A DNA stretch of 64,000 bases from Turicibacter sanguinis. Lineage in GTDB: Bacteria > Bacillota_I > Bacilli_A > MOL361 > Turicibacteraceae. Each line of letters opens with the position of its first letter. The stretch's first letter is position 1. Below the pieces are notes generated by a model. That model was given only the letters and a program-made list of their open reading frames with translations. It did not search any database and was not told where the DNA came from. The position numbers and the translations under genes are program-made. The stretch is from contig NZ_CP053187.1 in assembly GCF_013046825.1 (NCBI RefSeq), positions 2,266,001-2,330,000 on the forward strand, given 5' to 3'. Below, piece by piece: positions 52,059-60,868 of the stretch.

Positions 52059-52116
52059 TTATAATATAGCACATGTGAGCAAACAATTAAAAGTTTGAGA
52101 AGTAGGAGAGAGTAAC

Positions 52117-52746
52117 ATGACGATGCGAGAACGAATGGCAGCAGGTCAATTATTTACAGACAATTGCGATGGACTAGCAGAAGACCGTCAAAATGCTAAG
52201 AGAAGAATGAAAGCTTTTAATGAAACAGGCCCTGATGAGATTCAAACAAGAATTCAACTCATGAACGAGATTTTTGGCAAGGAAACGAAAGCTTGGATTG
52301 AACCTCCTTTTTATTTTTGTTACGGATATAATATAGAGATTGGCGAAAAATCCTATGTGAATTTTAATTGTCAATTTGTGGATGATGGGAAAATAACGAT
52401 TGGTAAAAAAGTAATGTTTGGACCTGGGGTCACAATTGCAACAGTTGGTCATCCCATTAATCCAAATTATAGAGAGTATATGTATACTGATGCCGTGATA
52501 ATTGAAGATAATTGTTGGATTGGAGCGGGTGTTGTGATTTGTCCGGGGGTTATCATTGGTGAAAATACAGTCATTGGAGCAGGGAGTGTGGTGACCAAGA
52601 GTATTCCAGCCAACTGTGTAGCTGTTGGAAATCCATGCCGTGTTCTTCGAGAGATTAATGAACAGGATTTAAAATATTATTATAAAAATCGTGAAATAAC
52701 AGTAAAAGATTTAGAAGAAGAGGCAGTATGTCGTTTGAAAGGATGA
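52117..52746 (+). CDS. Maa/LacA-type sugar O-acetyltransferase (copy 3)
   Basis: 209 residues: N-terminal MRERMAAGQLFTDNCDGLAE, beta-helix from about 75, catalytic His in ATVGHPINPN, acceptor loop YVNFNCQFVDD, tail CRVLREINEQDL. GTAGGAGAG lies before ATG 52117. It heads a three-gene unit with the HAD phosphatase (10 bases later) and the VOC protein, driven by a TATAAT promoter next to the inverted repeat at 52015-52058. The AraC-type regulator and this context suggest inducible sugar modification. Confidence 0.92.
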   Translation: MTMRERMAAGQLFTDNCDGLAEDRQNAKRRMKAFNETGPDEIQTRIQLMNEIFGKETKAWIEPPFYFCYGYNIEIGEKSYVNFNCQFVDDGKITIGKKVMFGPGVTIATVGHPINPNYREYMYTDAVIIEDNCWIGAGVVICPGVIIGENTVIGAGSVVTKSIPANCVAVGNPCRVLREINEQDLKYYYKNREITVKDLEEEAVCRLKG

Positions 52747-52755
52747 GTTAGAAGG

Positions 52756-53577
52756 ATGAACCCTTATAAAGTGATTGTGATGGATGTGGATGGAACATTA
52801 ACTAATAAAGAAAAGAAAATTACCCAAAAGACCAAAGCAGCGTTAAAGATGGCACAAGAACAGGGAATGATTTTAGTCTTGGCATCTGGACGGCCAACCA
52901 GTGGATTGTTAAATCTAGCGAAAGAACTTGAAATGGATCAGCATCAGGGATTATTAGTGAGTTACAATGGAAGTCAAGTGATTGATTTAAGCACGAAAGC
53001 GATTTTACTCAATAACCCCCTTTCCATATCAGAGGCGAAGTCAATCTTAAGACATCTTAAGCAGTTTAATCTAACGCCGATGATTGACGATGGAGTTCAT
53101 TTATATGTAGAAAATGTAGACGGGTATTTAGTCGAATACGAAACAAAAGGTAATGCATTTATTTTAAAAGAGGTAGACGATTTAGAAGCATTTGTTGAGT
53201 TTGAATGTCATAAAATACTAACGAGTGGTATGCCTGACTATATGGAAGAGATCTTTGAGGATATGAAGTATCCATTCAATGAGCAGTGCAATTGTATGTT
53301 TACAGCCCCTTTTTATGTTGAATATACAGCTAAAGGCATTGATAAGGCAAAAGCGTTAGAAACAGTCTTAAATCACCTAGGTTGCCAAAAAGAAGAAGTG
53401 GTAGCTTTTGGTGATGGACATAATGATGCTTCAATGCTCAAATACGTAGGCTTAGGCATTGCGATGGAGAATGCAGTTCAAGCGTTAAAAGACATAGCAC
53501 ATTTTGTCACGTTCTCTAATGAAGAGGATGGGATTGCGTATGCCTTAGAAAAATTTTGTTTAAATAAGAAGCTCTGA
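52756..53577 (+). CDS. HAD-superfamily IIB (Cof-type) phosphatase
   Basis: 273 residues. HAD motif I is MDVDGTL with Asp10 (nucleophile) and Asp12; motif II Ser in LASGRP; a large C2B cap (about 85-190); the motif III Lys lies in GIDKAKAL, and motif IV is FGDGHNDASMLKYVGLGIAM. Cof-type enzymes dephosphorylate sugar phosphates, FMN or similar compounds in the cytoplasm. It probably works with the acetyltransferase before it on the same message. Confidence 0.93.
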   Translation: MNPYKVIVMDVDGTLTNKEKKITQKTKAALKMAQEQGMILVLASGRPTSGLLNLAKELEMDQHQGLLVSYNGSQVIDLSTKAILLNNPLSISEAKSILRHLKQFNLTPMIDDGVHLYVENVDGYLVEYETKGNAFILKEVDDLEAFVEFECHKILTSGMPDYMEEIFEDMKYPFNEQCNCMFTAPFYVEYTAKGIDKAKALETVLNHLGCQKEEVVAFGDGHNDASMLKYVGLGIAMENAVQALKDIAHFVTFSNEEDGIAYALEKFCLNKKL

Positions 53578-53611
53578 GTGAATTTAAAGAAATAGATGGA
53601 GTAGAAGACAC

Positions 53612-53995
53612 ATGAAAATTAATCATATGGCGATGTATGTCAGACAGTTAGAAGAGATGAAACGATTTTATATGCAATTTTTTGAGGCAACCTGCGGGGA
53701 TAAATACCATAATCAAAAGACTGGTCTACAGACTTATTTTTTAACGTTTGAAAATCAGATGCGATTTGAATTAATGACACGACCTAATTTAGAGCGAGAC
53801 CAAAAGTCTTTATATCAAACGGGATACATACATCTTGCGTTTAGTGTTGGGAGTAAAGAAAAGGTAGACGAGTTGACAAACTGTCTAAAAGAGGCAGGAT
53901 ACGATATTTTAAGTAGTCCTCGTACAACAGGAGATGGTTATTATGAAAGTTGCATTTTAGATCCTGAGGGAAACCAAGTTGAAATAACAATATAA
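53612..53995 (+). CDS. VOC-family (glyoxalase-fold) protein
   Basis: 127 residues. Two beta-alpha-beta-beta-beta units: HMAMYVRQLEEMKRFY starts the first and GYIHLAFSVGSKEKVDEL the second, and DPEGNQVEI closes it. Metal ligands would be the His in each start and the late Glu. Members include glyoxalase I, dioxygenases and fosfomycin-type resistance proteins; the exact role is unknown. Ends the acetyltransferase-HAD-VOC unit; a terminator follows six bases later. Confidence 0.9.
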   Translation: MKINHMAMYVRQLEEMKRFYMQFFEATCGDKYHNQKTGLQTYFLTFENQMRFELMTRPNLERDQKSLYQTGYIHLAFSVGSKEKVDELTNCLKEAGYDILSSPRTTGDGYYESCILDPEGNQVEITI

Positions 53996-54000
53996 TAAAA

Positions 54001-54037
54001 GAAAGATTCTGATGGAATAGTCCATCAGAATCTTTTT
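54001..54037 (+). terminator. Terminator
   Basis: AAAGATTCTGATGGA / TCCATCAGAATCTTTTT, short loop. Confidence 0.92.
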
Positions 54038-54119
54038 GATATAAGATAAATTTAGCATATGATAGCGATATTTCTCATATACATGGTTAGCATGAGATAA
54101 AACGATGGGAGAGGTCGCT

Positions 54120-55178
54120 ATGTATAGTTTTAAAAATGATTATAGTGAGGGGGCACATCCTAATCTTTTAAAAGCACTTCAGCAAACGAATTTAGAACAA
54201 CATCAGGGTTATGGAGACGATGTTTTTTGTACCGAAGCCGCTCATTTGATAAAGGAAACGTTTATGTTAAATCACGATGAAATTCATTTTTTTGTGGGGG
54301 GGACACAGACGAATTTAACGGTGATTTCTGCTTTTTTAAAACCTTATGAAGCCGTGATTTCTGCGGATTCAGGTCATGTGGCAGTCCATGAAACTGGAGC
54401 AATCGAAGCAACGGGGCATAAAGTCATTCCAGTTTCTTCACATGATGGAAAATTGAGTGTTGCTCAAATAAAAGACGTATTAAAAACACACATTGATGAA
54501 CATATGGTGAAGCCTAAGCTTGTGTATCTTTCAAATCCTACTGAACTCGGAACAATTTATCAAAAATCTGAACTTGAAGCCATTTATGAGTACTGCCAAG
54601 AACAGAATTTAATTTGTTATTTAGATGGGGCTCGGTTAGGGTCAGCCTTATGCTGCGAGAAAAATGATCTTTTACCATCAAATTTGGCTCAGTTGACAGA
54701 TGTATTTTATATCGGTGGAACGAAGATGGGAGCATTATGTGGTGAGGCACTCGTGATCAATCAGCCAATGCTTAGAAAAGATTTCCGTTTTAATATGAAA
54801 CAAAAAGGTGCCTTATTAGCAAAGGGACGTATTTTAGGTCTTCAGTTTAGCGAGTTATTTAAAGACAATCTTTATTTTGAATTAGCCAATCATGCGAATG
54901 AGATGGCCAGATTATTGAAGGTCGGTATTAGCTCTTTAGGTTATCAGTTTATGGTCGACTCAGACACGAATCAGATTTTTCCGATTATTCCAAATAAAAT
55001 TGTCGCCTTACTTGAAACTAAGTATCTTTTTACGAGATGGGATTCAACTAATCGAACTGAAACCGTCATACGATTAGTGACTTCATGGTCCACATCTGAA
55101 AAAGCGGTGAAAGAATTCATTCAAGACCTCAAAAAATTTACGGTATTAGAGTTAAGGGGTAAATTGATGGACTCGTGA
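54120..55178 (+). CDS. Threonine-aldolase-like beta-eliminating lyase (PLP)
   Basis: 352 residues from ATG 54120 (GGGAGAGG upstream); the track of sense codons extends further but lacks a site. Fold-type I PLP enzyme of the low-specificity L-threonine aldolase family: FVGGTQTNLTVISAFL, SADSGHVAVHETGAIEATGH, LSNPTELGTIY, YLDGARLGSAL (PLP-binding Asp) and FYIGGTKMGAL (PLP Lys). It would split threonine/allo-threonine to glycine and acetaldehyde, or act on a related hydroxy amino acid. Single gene. Confidence 0.9.
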   Translation: MYSFKNDYSEGAHPNLLKALQQTNLEQHQGYGDDVFCTEAAHLIKETFMLNHDEIHFFVGGTQTNLTVISAFLKPYEAVISADSGHVAVHETGAIEATGHKVIPVSSHDGKLSVAQIKDVLKTHIDEHMVKPKLVYLSNPTELGTIYQKSELEAIYEYCQEQNLICYLDGARLGSALCCEKNDLLPSNLAQLTDVFYIGGTKMGALCGEALVINQPMLRKDFRFNMKQKGALLAKGRILGLQFSELFKDNLYFELANHANEMARLLKVGISSLGYQFMVDSDTNQIFPIIPNKIVALLETKYLFTRWDSTNRTETVIRLVTSWSTSEKAVKEFIQDLKKFTVLELRGKLMDS

Positions 55179-55236
55179 TAGGCGTTTGTCGTAGCATCAT
55201 AACAAGACAAGAAGATAAAAAAGGAGATTCATCTTA

Positions 55237-55533
55237 ATGAAATACTACGTGGTTGAAGGGACGATTAAAAATCAAGAGGCAATGAATGACGATCTTTTAA
55301 AAGAGCATATGGCATGCACAAAAAAAGTGATGGATTAAGGACTAAGTTTGATGTCATCTTTAAAGGCTGATTTGAGTGGTGGGTTATTCATCATGAAGTC
55401 AAACTCTTACGAAGCAATAGCTGCTTATTTAAATGCTGAACCATTATTTAGGGCAGGAGTTCAAACCTATTGCATAACTGAATTGATGCCACATTATTTA
55501 ATGCCTAATTCAAAAGAGTGGATTGAAGATTAA
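55237..55533 (+). pseudogene. YciI-family protein with an in-frame stop
   Basis: AAGGAG precedes ATG 55237, which reads MKYYVVEGTIKNQEAM to VMD and then TAA. The same frame resumes GLSLMSSLKADLSGGLFIMK and NAEPLFRAGVQTYCI, the YciI fold, ending at TAA 55533. Relatives have Glu at the stop position, a GAA to TAA change. Full length would be 98 residues. Related proteins are small dimeric enzymes or ligand binders of unclear role. Confidence 0.8.
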
Positions 55534-55535
55534 AT

Positions 55536-55567
55536 AAAAAGATGACTGCCTATCCAGTCATCTTTTT
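55536..55567 (+). terminator. Terminator
   Basis: AAAAAGATGACTG / CAGTCATCTTTTT, six-base loop. Confidence 0.92.
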
Positions 55568-55667
55568 GTTAGGAGATAGGATTGTGAATAAGTTTGCAAG
55601 CGTTTTTGATTAGGGTTTGAAATAATAATGATCTAATTTAACTAACTTAAAAGAGGGGGATATTAAA

Positions 55668-56012
55668 ATGAATGTAGAACAAATTAATCAAGAAGTTGAA
55701 AAAATTGAAGCAGAAATAGAAACACTGAAGGAACATCGTTGCGATTCATTAGTTTGTACAACAAATGAATATGAAACATCATCGAAGATTTAAGATTTGC
55801 TAGAAAAAAGAACAGAATTATATTATCAATTAAACCTAGTAGGACAAGCGTCAATTCCTACTGAAAATGAAGATGAGGACGAAATAGAAAAAGTACGTCA
55901 TCAAGAAAAAATAGAAATCGCCAGAAATTTATTAGATCTGTTAGATGACGAAGTGATTGCCACTAAAACAGGCTTATTAATCGATGAGGTTTATGCTTTA
56001 AGAAATAAATAG
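55668..56012 (+). pseudogene. Coiled-coil protein fragment with in-frame stop
   Basis: AGAGGGGG lies before ATG 55668. The frame MNVEQINQEVEKIEAEIETL runs to SSKI, then TAA, and continues DLLEKRTELYYQLN to a C-terminus IARNLLDLLDDEVIATKTGL that resembles the end of Rpn/PD-(D/E)XK-type transposase-family proteins. Without the stop it would be 114 residues, mostly helical. The two halves may be expressed separately, but a CAA to TAA change is simpler. Function unknown. Confidence 0.6.
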
Positions 56013-56017
56013 TATGT

Positions 56018-56058
56018 CAAAAAACATTATCCTGGGGGTGTTAGGATAATGTTTTTTG
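56018..56058. terminator. Convergent terminator
   Basis: AAAAAACATTATCCT / AGGATAATGTTTTTT, between the fragment and the asparaginase gene. Confidence 0.92.
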
Positions 56059-56059
56059 A

Positions 56060-57025
56060 TTAATAGGTTGAAAAATAGCGATTGATAATTTTCTGATCTT
56101 TTGTTTTAGTAAGGGCAAGTTGTAACAAAATACGTGATTTTTGGGGATTAAACGTATTGGCATTGTTTTGAGCCGAGATATTTCCAGTGAAAACACGTGT
56201 ACTTAAAATAAGAGGATATTCTTGCGCTAAAAGGACATTAATGGCATCAAGCCAACGTTTGCTTAATTGTCCATCACCTGCTGTAACGATTACCAATCCA
56301 TCATGCTGACTGGCTAGATAAGGTAAAATACTAGGGTCACTATCAATCGTGAAATAGGCCATTCCAACCGATGGAAGTCGATCCAAACCGGTAATATCAA
56401 AGTCTGAGTGAATGGTATGCGGTTTGGTGGTCATTAAATAGAAATCAACTTTATGATCACGGATAAATCCAATCGCTCCAAATTTCCCTGAACCAAAGGC
56501 GTCGGTTTGAAAGGTACTAATTTTTTTAACATCGCGTGCACAGTAAATGGCATTATCAAAGACAACTAACACGCCTTTATTGATGGCATCTTCATGGGTG
56601 GCAACGACTACAGAGTCGTAAAGATTTAAGGGACCATCTGCACTGATAGCTGTTGCAGGTTTCATAGAACCAGTCAAAATCACGGGTTTTGTCGTTTTAA
56701 GCGTTAAGTTTAAAAACATGGCAGTTTCTTCTAAGGTATCAGTCCCATGAGTAATCACAAATCCATCCATATCTGGGTCATCGTTGTGTTCATGAATGGC
56801 ATCCACAAGTTTTTTCCATTCATTGAATGTGATATCATCACTATTTAAATTGCTAATTTGAATGGCACTAATGCGAGCAGTTTCTTTTAAGTTTGGAATA
56901 TCAGCTAAGATTTCATCAATTGAGATGACACCTGCTTGATAGCCTGTTGTATTTCCTTCAGGACCACTTCCGGCAATTGTACCACCGGTTGCTAAGATGA
57001 GAATATGTTTTAATTTTTTTTTCAT
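56060..57025 (-). CDS. L-asparaginase
   Basis: 321 residues. The nucleophile Thr16 is in LATGGTIAGSG and the second catalytic triad segment is VITHGTDTLEET; LTGSMKPATAISADGP and a late VFTGNISAQNN follow. The type II-like length and sequence are normal, but there is no signal peptide, so it works in the cytoplasm, converting asparagine to aspartate and ammonia. The aspartate could feed aspD. GGAG-type spacing precedes the ATG at 57025. Transcribed alone, divergent from the two-component system. Confidence 0.95.
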   Translation of the reverse strand: MKKKLKHILILATGGTIAGSGPEGNTTGYQAGVISIDEILADIPNLKETARISAIQISNLNSDDITFNEWKKLVDAIHEHNDDPDMDGFVITHGTDTLEETAMFLNLTLKTTKPVILTGSMKPATAISADGPLNLYDSVVVATHEDAINKGVLVVFDNAIYCARDVKKISTFQTDAFGSGKFGAIGFIRDHKVDFYLMTTKPHTIHSDFDITGLDRLPSVGMAYFTIDSDPSILPYLASQHDGLVIVTAGDGQLSKRWLDAINVLLAQEYPLILSTRVFTGNISAQNNANTFNPQKSRILLQLALTKTKDQKIINRYFSTY

Positions 57026-57256
57026 AATTTAAGCACTCCTTAAATCTCAAAATTAAAGTTTGAAATGAGATAGATTATGTCACTATTTTGTAGAAATTAA
57101 TCTCTTTGTATACCTTAAATCTAGGATATCTATGACAGAAAAAGAAATGATTTTTTGTGTCGCAATAAGATCAGTTTATGTACAGTTTATTGTTCTTTGA
57201 TAAAATAGTAATGATAAGAATTTTAATGATTCAATCAATCAGGTTGGAGGCAAAAG

Positions 57257-57931
57257 ATGATTAATATATTAGTCGCAGAAGATGATAAGCATGCTAGAAA
57301 ATTATTAGAAACATTATTGAAGCGGGAAGGATATACTGTGTTTACTGCCGAAGATGGTGAAAAGGTATTGGAAATCTTAAGTATCCAACATATCGATTTA
57401 ATCATTTTAGATATTATGATGCCTAAAATGGATGGATTTGAAGTGGCTAGATTATTAAGGGAAGCGAATTTTACGATGCCGATTTTAATGGCTACAGCAA
57501 AACACTTACCAGAAGATAAGAAAAAAGGTTTTATTGTTGGAACTGACGATTATATGACCAAACCTATTGATACTGAAGAAATGCTTTTAAGAATTCGAGC
57601 ACTTCTTCGTCGATCTCAAATTGTAAATGAACGAAAATTAACGATTGGTAAAGTAAGGTTAGATTATGATGCGTTAACAGTGACAAGAGAAAATGAAATT
57701 CAGACCCTTCCGCAAAAAGAATTTTATTTATTATATAAATTACTGTCTTATCCTGGACGCATTTTCACACGAATTCAATTAATGGATGAAATTTGGGGAA
57801 TGGAAAGCGAGACAACCGATACAACGGTTAATGTTCATATCAATCGTTTAAGAAATAAGTTTTCGAACTATCCTGAATTTGAATTGATATGTGTTCGTGG
57901 ACTGGGGTATAAGGCGGTTAAAAAAGTATGA
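57257..57931 (+). CDS. OmpR-family response regulator
   Basis: 224 residues. Receiver domain with acidic pair Asp9/Asp10, phospho-acceptor Asp52 in LIILDIMMPKMDG and Lys near 102 in DYMTKPID; winged-helix output domain from about 125 (QKEFYLLYKLLSYPGRIFTR, INRLRNKF). GTTGGAGG precedes the ATG. It overlaps the kinase gene by four bases (ATGA) and lies upstream of an ABC exporter pair that it may control. Confidence 0.96.
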   Translation: MINILVAEDDKHARKLLETLLKREGYTVFTAEDGEKVLEILSIQHIDLIILDIMMPKMDGFEVARLLREANFTMPILMATAKHLPEDKKKGFIVGTDDYMTKPIDTEEMLLRIRALLRRSQIVNERKLTIGKVRLDYDALTVTRENEIQTLPQKEFYLLYKLLSYPGRIFTRIQLMDEIWGMESETTDTTVNVHINRLRNKFSNYPEFELICVRGLGYKAVKKV

Positions 57932-58971
57932 AGGCAATCAAAAAAAGAATTACCCTAACCCTTTATTTTTCTCTTTCTCTTTTTGTGATGTATTTAATTA
58001 CATTTGCAATTACGGGGGCTTTAATGTCTTTTAGTCTTTTGTTTGGATGGATTAATGAAAGTACTTGTGAGAAGCCAATTATTATTATGCTGATTACGTT
58101 AGTATCGTGTATTATTGTGGGGACTATTATTTCAACGGTTGCGAGTAAAAGAATGTTAAGTTCAGTTAGAATGTTTATGGACGCTATGAATCAATTAGCT
58201 AGTGGGGATTTTTCAGCTAGATTAAATATTACACATCCCCCTGAATATGAGTTATTGTCTGAAAATTTTAATCATATGGCAGAAGAATTAGCAGGAATTG
58301 AAGTTTTACGAACGGATTTTATTAATAATTTTTCTCACGAATTTAAAACCCCGATTGTTTCAATTAAAGGATTTGCTGAAATTTTAAAAGATGATTCATT
58401 AACGAAAGAGGAAAGAGAAGAATACCTTGATATTGTCATTGAAGAGTCAACCCGTCTTTCAAATTTAGCGACAAATGTTTTGACGCTTTCTAAGGTCGAA
58501 GCACAGTCTATTTTAAGCGACCAACAATTATTTAATATTGGGGAACAAATTCGCCAATGCGTGTTATTATTAGAAACAAAATTAGAAAAAAAACAGTTAA
58601 TTCTGAATGCAGATATTCAAGATTATCATTACTTTGGGAATAAGGAAATGTTAAATCAAGTGTGGTTAAATATACTTGATAATGCGATAAAGTTTATCTC
58701 ACAAAATGGAATCATTGATATCAGTATGAAGAAAGTTAGCAATTCAATTGTTATTACTATTAGTGATACAGGAGTTGGGATTGCGGCTGAGGCTATCCCT
58801 AAAATATTTGATAAGTTTTATCAAGAAGATACGTCTCATGCCACGATGGGAAATGGCTTAGGCTTATCTATTGTCTATAAAATCATTCATTTACATAAAG
58901 GAAGTATAGCCTGTGAAAGTACCTTATCAAGAGGAAGTTCATTTACAATTGAGTTACCCAATATAATCTAA
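57928..58971 (+). CDS. Sensor histidine kinase
   Basis: 347 residues. Two membrane helices (about 10-40 and 50-72) with a very short loop between them, HAMP (about 75-127), HisKA with phospho-acceptor His137 in SHEFKTPIVS, and a HATPase domain with N-box LNILDNAIKF, G1 DTGVGIA and G2 GNGLGLSIV. The small loop suggests it senses events in the membrane rather than an external ligand. Forms a pair with the regulator upstream; a terminator separates it from the ABC genes, so any control of them is through the regulator. Confidence 0.95.
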   Translation: MKAIKKRITLTLYFSLSLFVMYLITFAITGALMSFSLLFGWINESTCEKPIIIMLITLVSCIIVGTIISTVASKRMLSSVRMFMDAMNQLASGDFSARLNITHPPEYELLSENFNHMAEELAGIEVLRTDFINNFSHEFKTPIVSIKGFAEILKDDSLTKEEREEYLDIVIEESTRLSNLATNVLTLSKVEAQSILSDQQLFNIGEQIRQCVLLLETKLEKKQLILNADIQDYHYFGNKEMLNQVWLNILDNAIKFISQNGIIDISMKKVSNSIVITISDTGVGIAAEAIPKIFDKFYQEDTSHATMGNGLGLSIVYKIIHLHKGSIACESTLSRGSSFTIELPNII

Positions 58972-58972
58972 A

Positions 58973-59026
58973 AGAAAGAATTCTATTTTATTGATCATGT
59001 CATAGAATAGAATTCTTTTATTTTTA
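58973..59026 (+). terminator. Terminator after the two-component genes
   Basis: AAAGAATTCTATT / AATAGAATTCTTTT, 18-base loop, T-rich tail. Confidence 0.85.
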
Positions 59027-59110
59027 TACATTAAAAAAGTAAAAAGTTTTTTTTCAGTTAATCTTTTTCCTGTATCCTACATTTATCATTAGGAAAAGGA
59101 GTGAGTTAAT

Positions 59111-60868
59111 ATGATAAAGATTTTTAAACATTTAAAAGTAAAAGAATGGATTCTTTTTGCTATTAGCTTCATCTTTATTGTGGCTCAAGTCTGGTTAGAT
59201 TTAAAATTACCGGACTATATGAGTGAGATTACGCGATTAGTTCAAACACCAGGAAGTGAGATGAATGAGATTTGGGTGGCTGGGGGATACATGCTCTTGT
59301 GCGCGTTAGCTAGCTTAGGAACCTCATTTATTGCAGCGGCTATTTCAGCTAAAATTGCGGCGAACTTTTCAGCACGATTGCGTTCAGGATTATTTGATAA
59401 AGTCCAATCCTTCTCAATGGAGGAAATTAATAATTTTTCAACTGCGAGTTTAATTACACGCTCAACGAATGATATTAATCAAGTGCAAATGTTTATTGTC
59501 ATGGGGTTACAAATGTTAATTAAAGCTCCTATTATGGCATTTTGGGCGTTAATGAAAATCTATGATAAAAGTTGGCAGTGGACGTTGTCAACAGGAGTTG
59601 CTGTCATGGTTTTATTCATCATTGTTGGAATCTGTATGATCATTGCATTACCTAAATTTAGAAGAATTCAACAATTAACGGATAATTTAAATCGAAGTGC
59701 TCGAGAAAATATTAGTGGTTTACGTGTGATTCGTGCCTATAATGCAGAGAAATATCAAGAAGATAAATTTACGGTAGCGAATAATGACTTAACGTATAAC
59801 AATTTATATACAAACTCTGTTATGGCAAGTTTAATGCCAAGTATTAGCATGATTATGAGCGGTTTAAGTCTTGCTATTTATTGGGTTGGGGCTATCTTGA
59901 TTAATGATGCGACATTACCATCAAGAATGGAAATTTTTTCGGATATGATTGTTTTCTCATCTTATGCGGTACAAGTAGTCATGGGATTTATGATGTTAAT
60001 TATGGTATTTATTTTACTTCCACGTGCTACTGTTTCGGCTAAACGAATTAACGAGGTATTGGAAACAAAATCAGTGATTAAAAATGGTTCGTTGACTCAA
60101 TCGCCAACAGGAATGAGTGGTGAAATAGAATTTAAACGAGTGAGCTTTAAATATGCTGATAGTGATGATTATGTATTAGAAGATATATCATTTACAGCAA
60201 AACGTGGAGAAACCATTGCCTTTATCGGAGCGACAGGTTGTGGAAAAAGTACATTGGTTAATTTAATTCCACGCTTTTACGATGTCAGTGAAGGTGAAAT
60301 TTTAATCAATGGGATTAATGTAAAAGAATATGACCAAAAAGCACTTCGTAATAAATTTGGTTATGTGTCTCAAAAAGCGACTTTATTTGAAGGGACTGTT
60401 CAATCGAATGTTGCATTTGGAGAGAATGGAAAAGGAACACAAGGATTAGAGACAGTAATGGATGCAGTTCAAATTGCACAGGCTTCTGAATTTGTTGAGA
60501 AAATGGACAACAGTTATGAAGCTCATGTGGCTCAGGGTGGAACCAATTTATCTGGTGGACAAAAACAACGTTTATCTATCGCGAGGGCGATTGCTCGACG
60601 TCCTGAAGTTTTAATTTTTGACGATTCATTTTCAGCGCTTGATTACAAGACTGATCGACAATTAAGAAGTATTCTAAAAAAAGAGACCATTGGAACAACG
60701 TTATTAATTGTTGCTCAGCGTATCGGAACCATTAAAGATGCTGATAAAATTATTGTTTTAGAAGAGGGGCGAATCGTCGGAATGGGCTCACATAATGAGT
60801 TGATGGAAAATTGTGAAGCTTATCAAGAAATTGCTTATTCTCAACTTTCAAAGGAGGAGCTTGCGTAA
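59111..60868 (+). CDS. ABC exporter half-transporter with degenerate ATPase site
   Basis: 585 residues: six membrane helices (about 1-315) and one ABC ATPase. Walker A is GATGCGKST, signature LSGGQKQR, but Walker B is LIFDDSFSALD, with Asp in place of the catalytic Glu. This is the non-hydrolysing partner of heterodimeric exporters such as BmrC/LmrC types. AGGAGTGAG precedes ATG 59111. Its last base is shared with the first base of the partner gene. A drug, peptide or lipid substrate is likely; no precursor-peptide gene is adjacent. Confidence 0.93.
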   Translation: MIKIFKHLKVKEWILFAISFIFIVAQVWLDLKLPDYMSEITRLVQTPGSEMNEIWVAGGYMLLCALASLGTSFIAAAISAKIAANFSARLRSGLFDKVQSFSMEEINNFSTASLITRSTNDINQVQMFIVMGLQMLIKAPIMAFWALMKIYDKSWQWTLSTGVAVMVLFIIVGICMIIALPKFRRIQQLTDNLNRSARENISGLRVIRAYNAEKYQEDKFTVANNDLTYNNLYTNSVMASLMPSISMIMSGLSLAIYWVGAILINDATLPSRMEIFSDMIVFSSYAVQVVMGFMMLIMVFILLPRATVSAKRINEVLETKSVIKNGSLTQSPTGMSGEIEFKRVSFKYADSDDYVLEDISFTAKRGETIAFIGATGCGKSTLVNLIPRFYDVSEGEILINGINVKEYDQKALRNKFGYVSQKATLFEGTVQSNVAFGENGKGTQGLETVMDAVQIAQASEFVEKMDNSYEAHVAQGGTNLSGGQKQRLSIARAIARRPEVLIFDDSFSALDYKTDRQLRSILKKETIGTTLLIVAQRIGTIKDADKIIVLEEGRIVGMGSHNELMENCEAYQEIAYSQLSKEELA

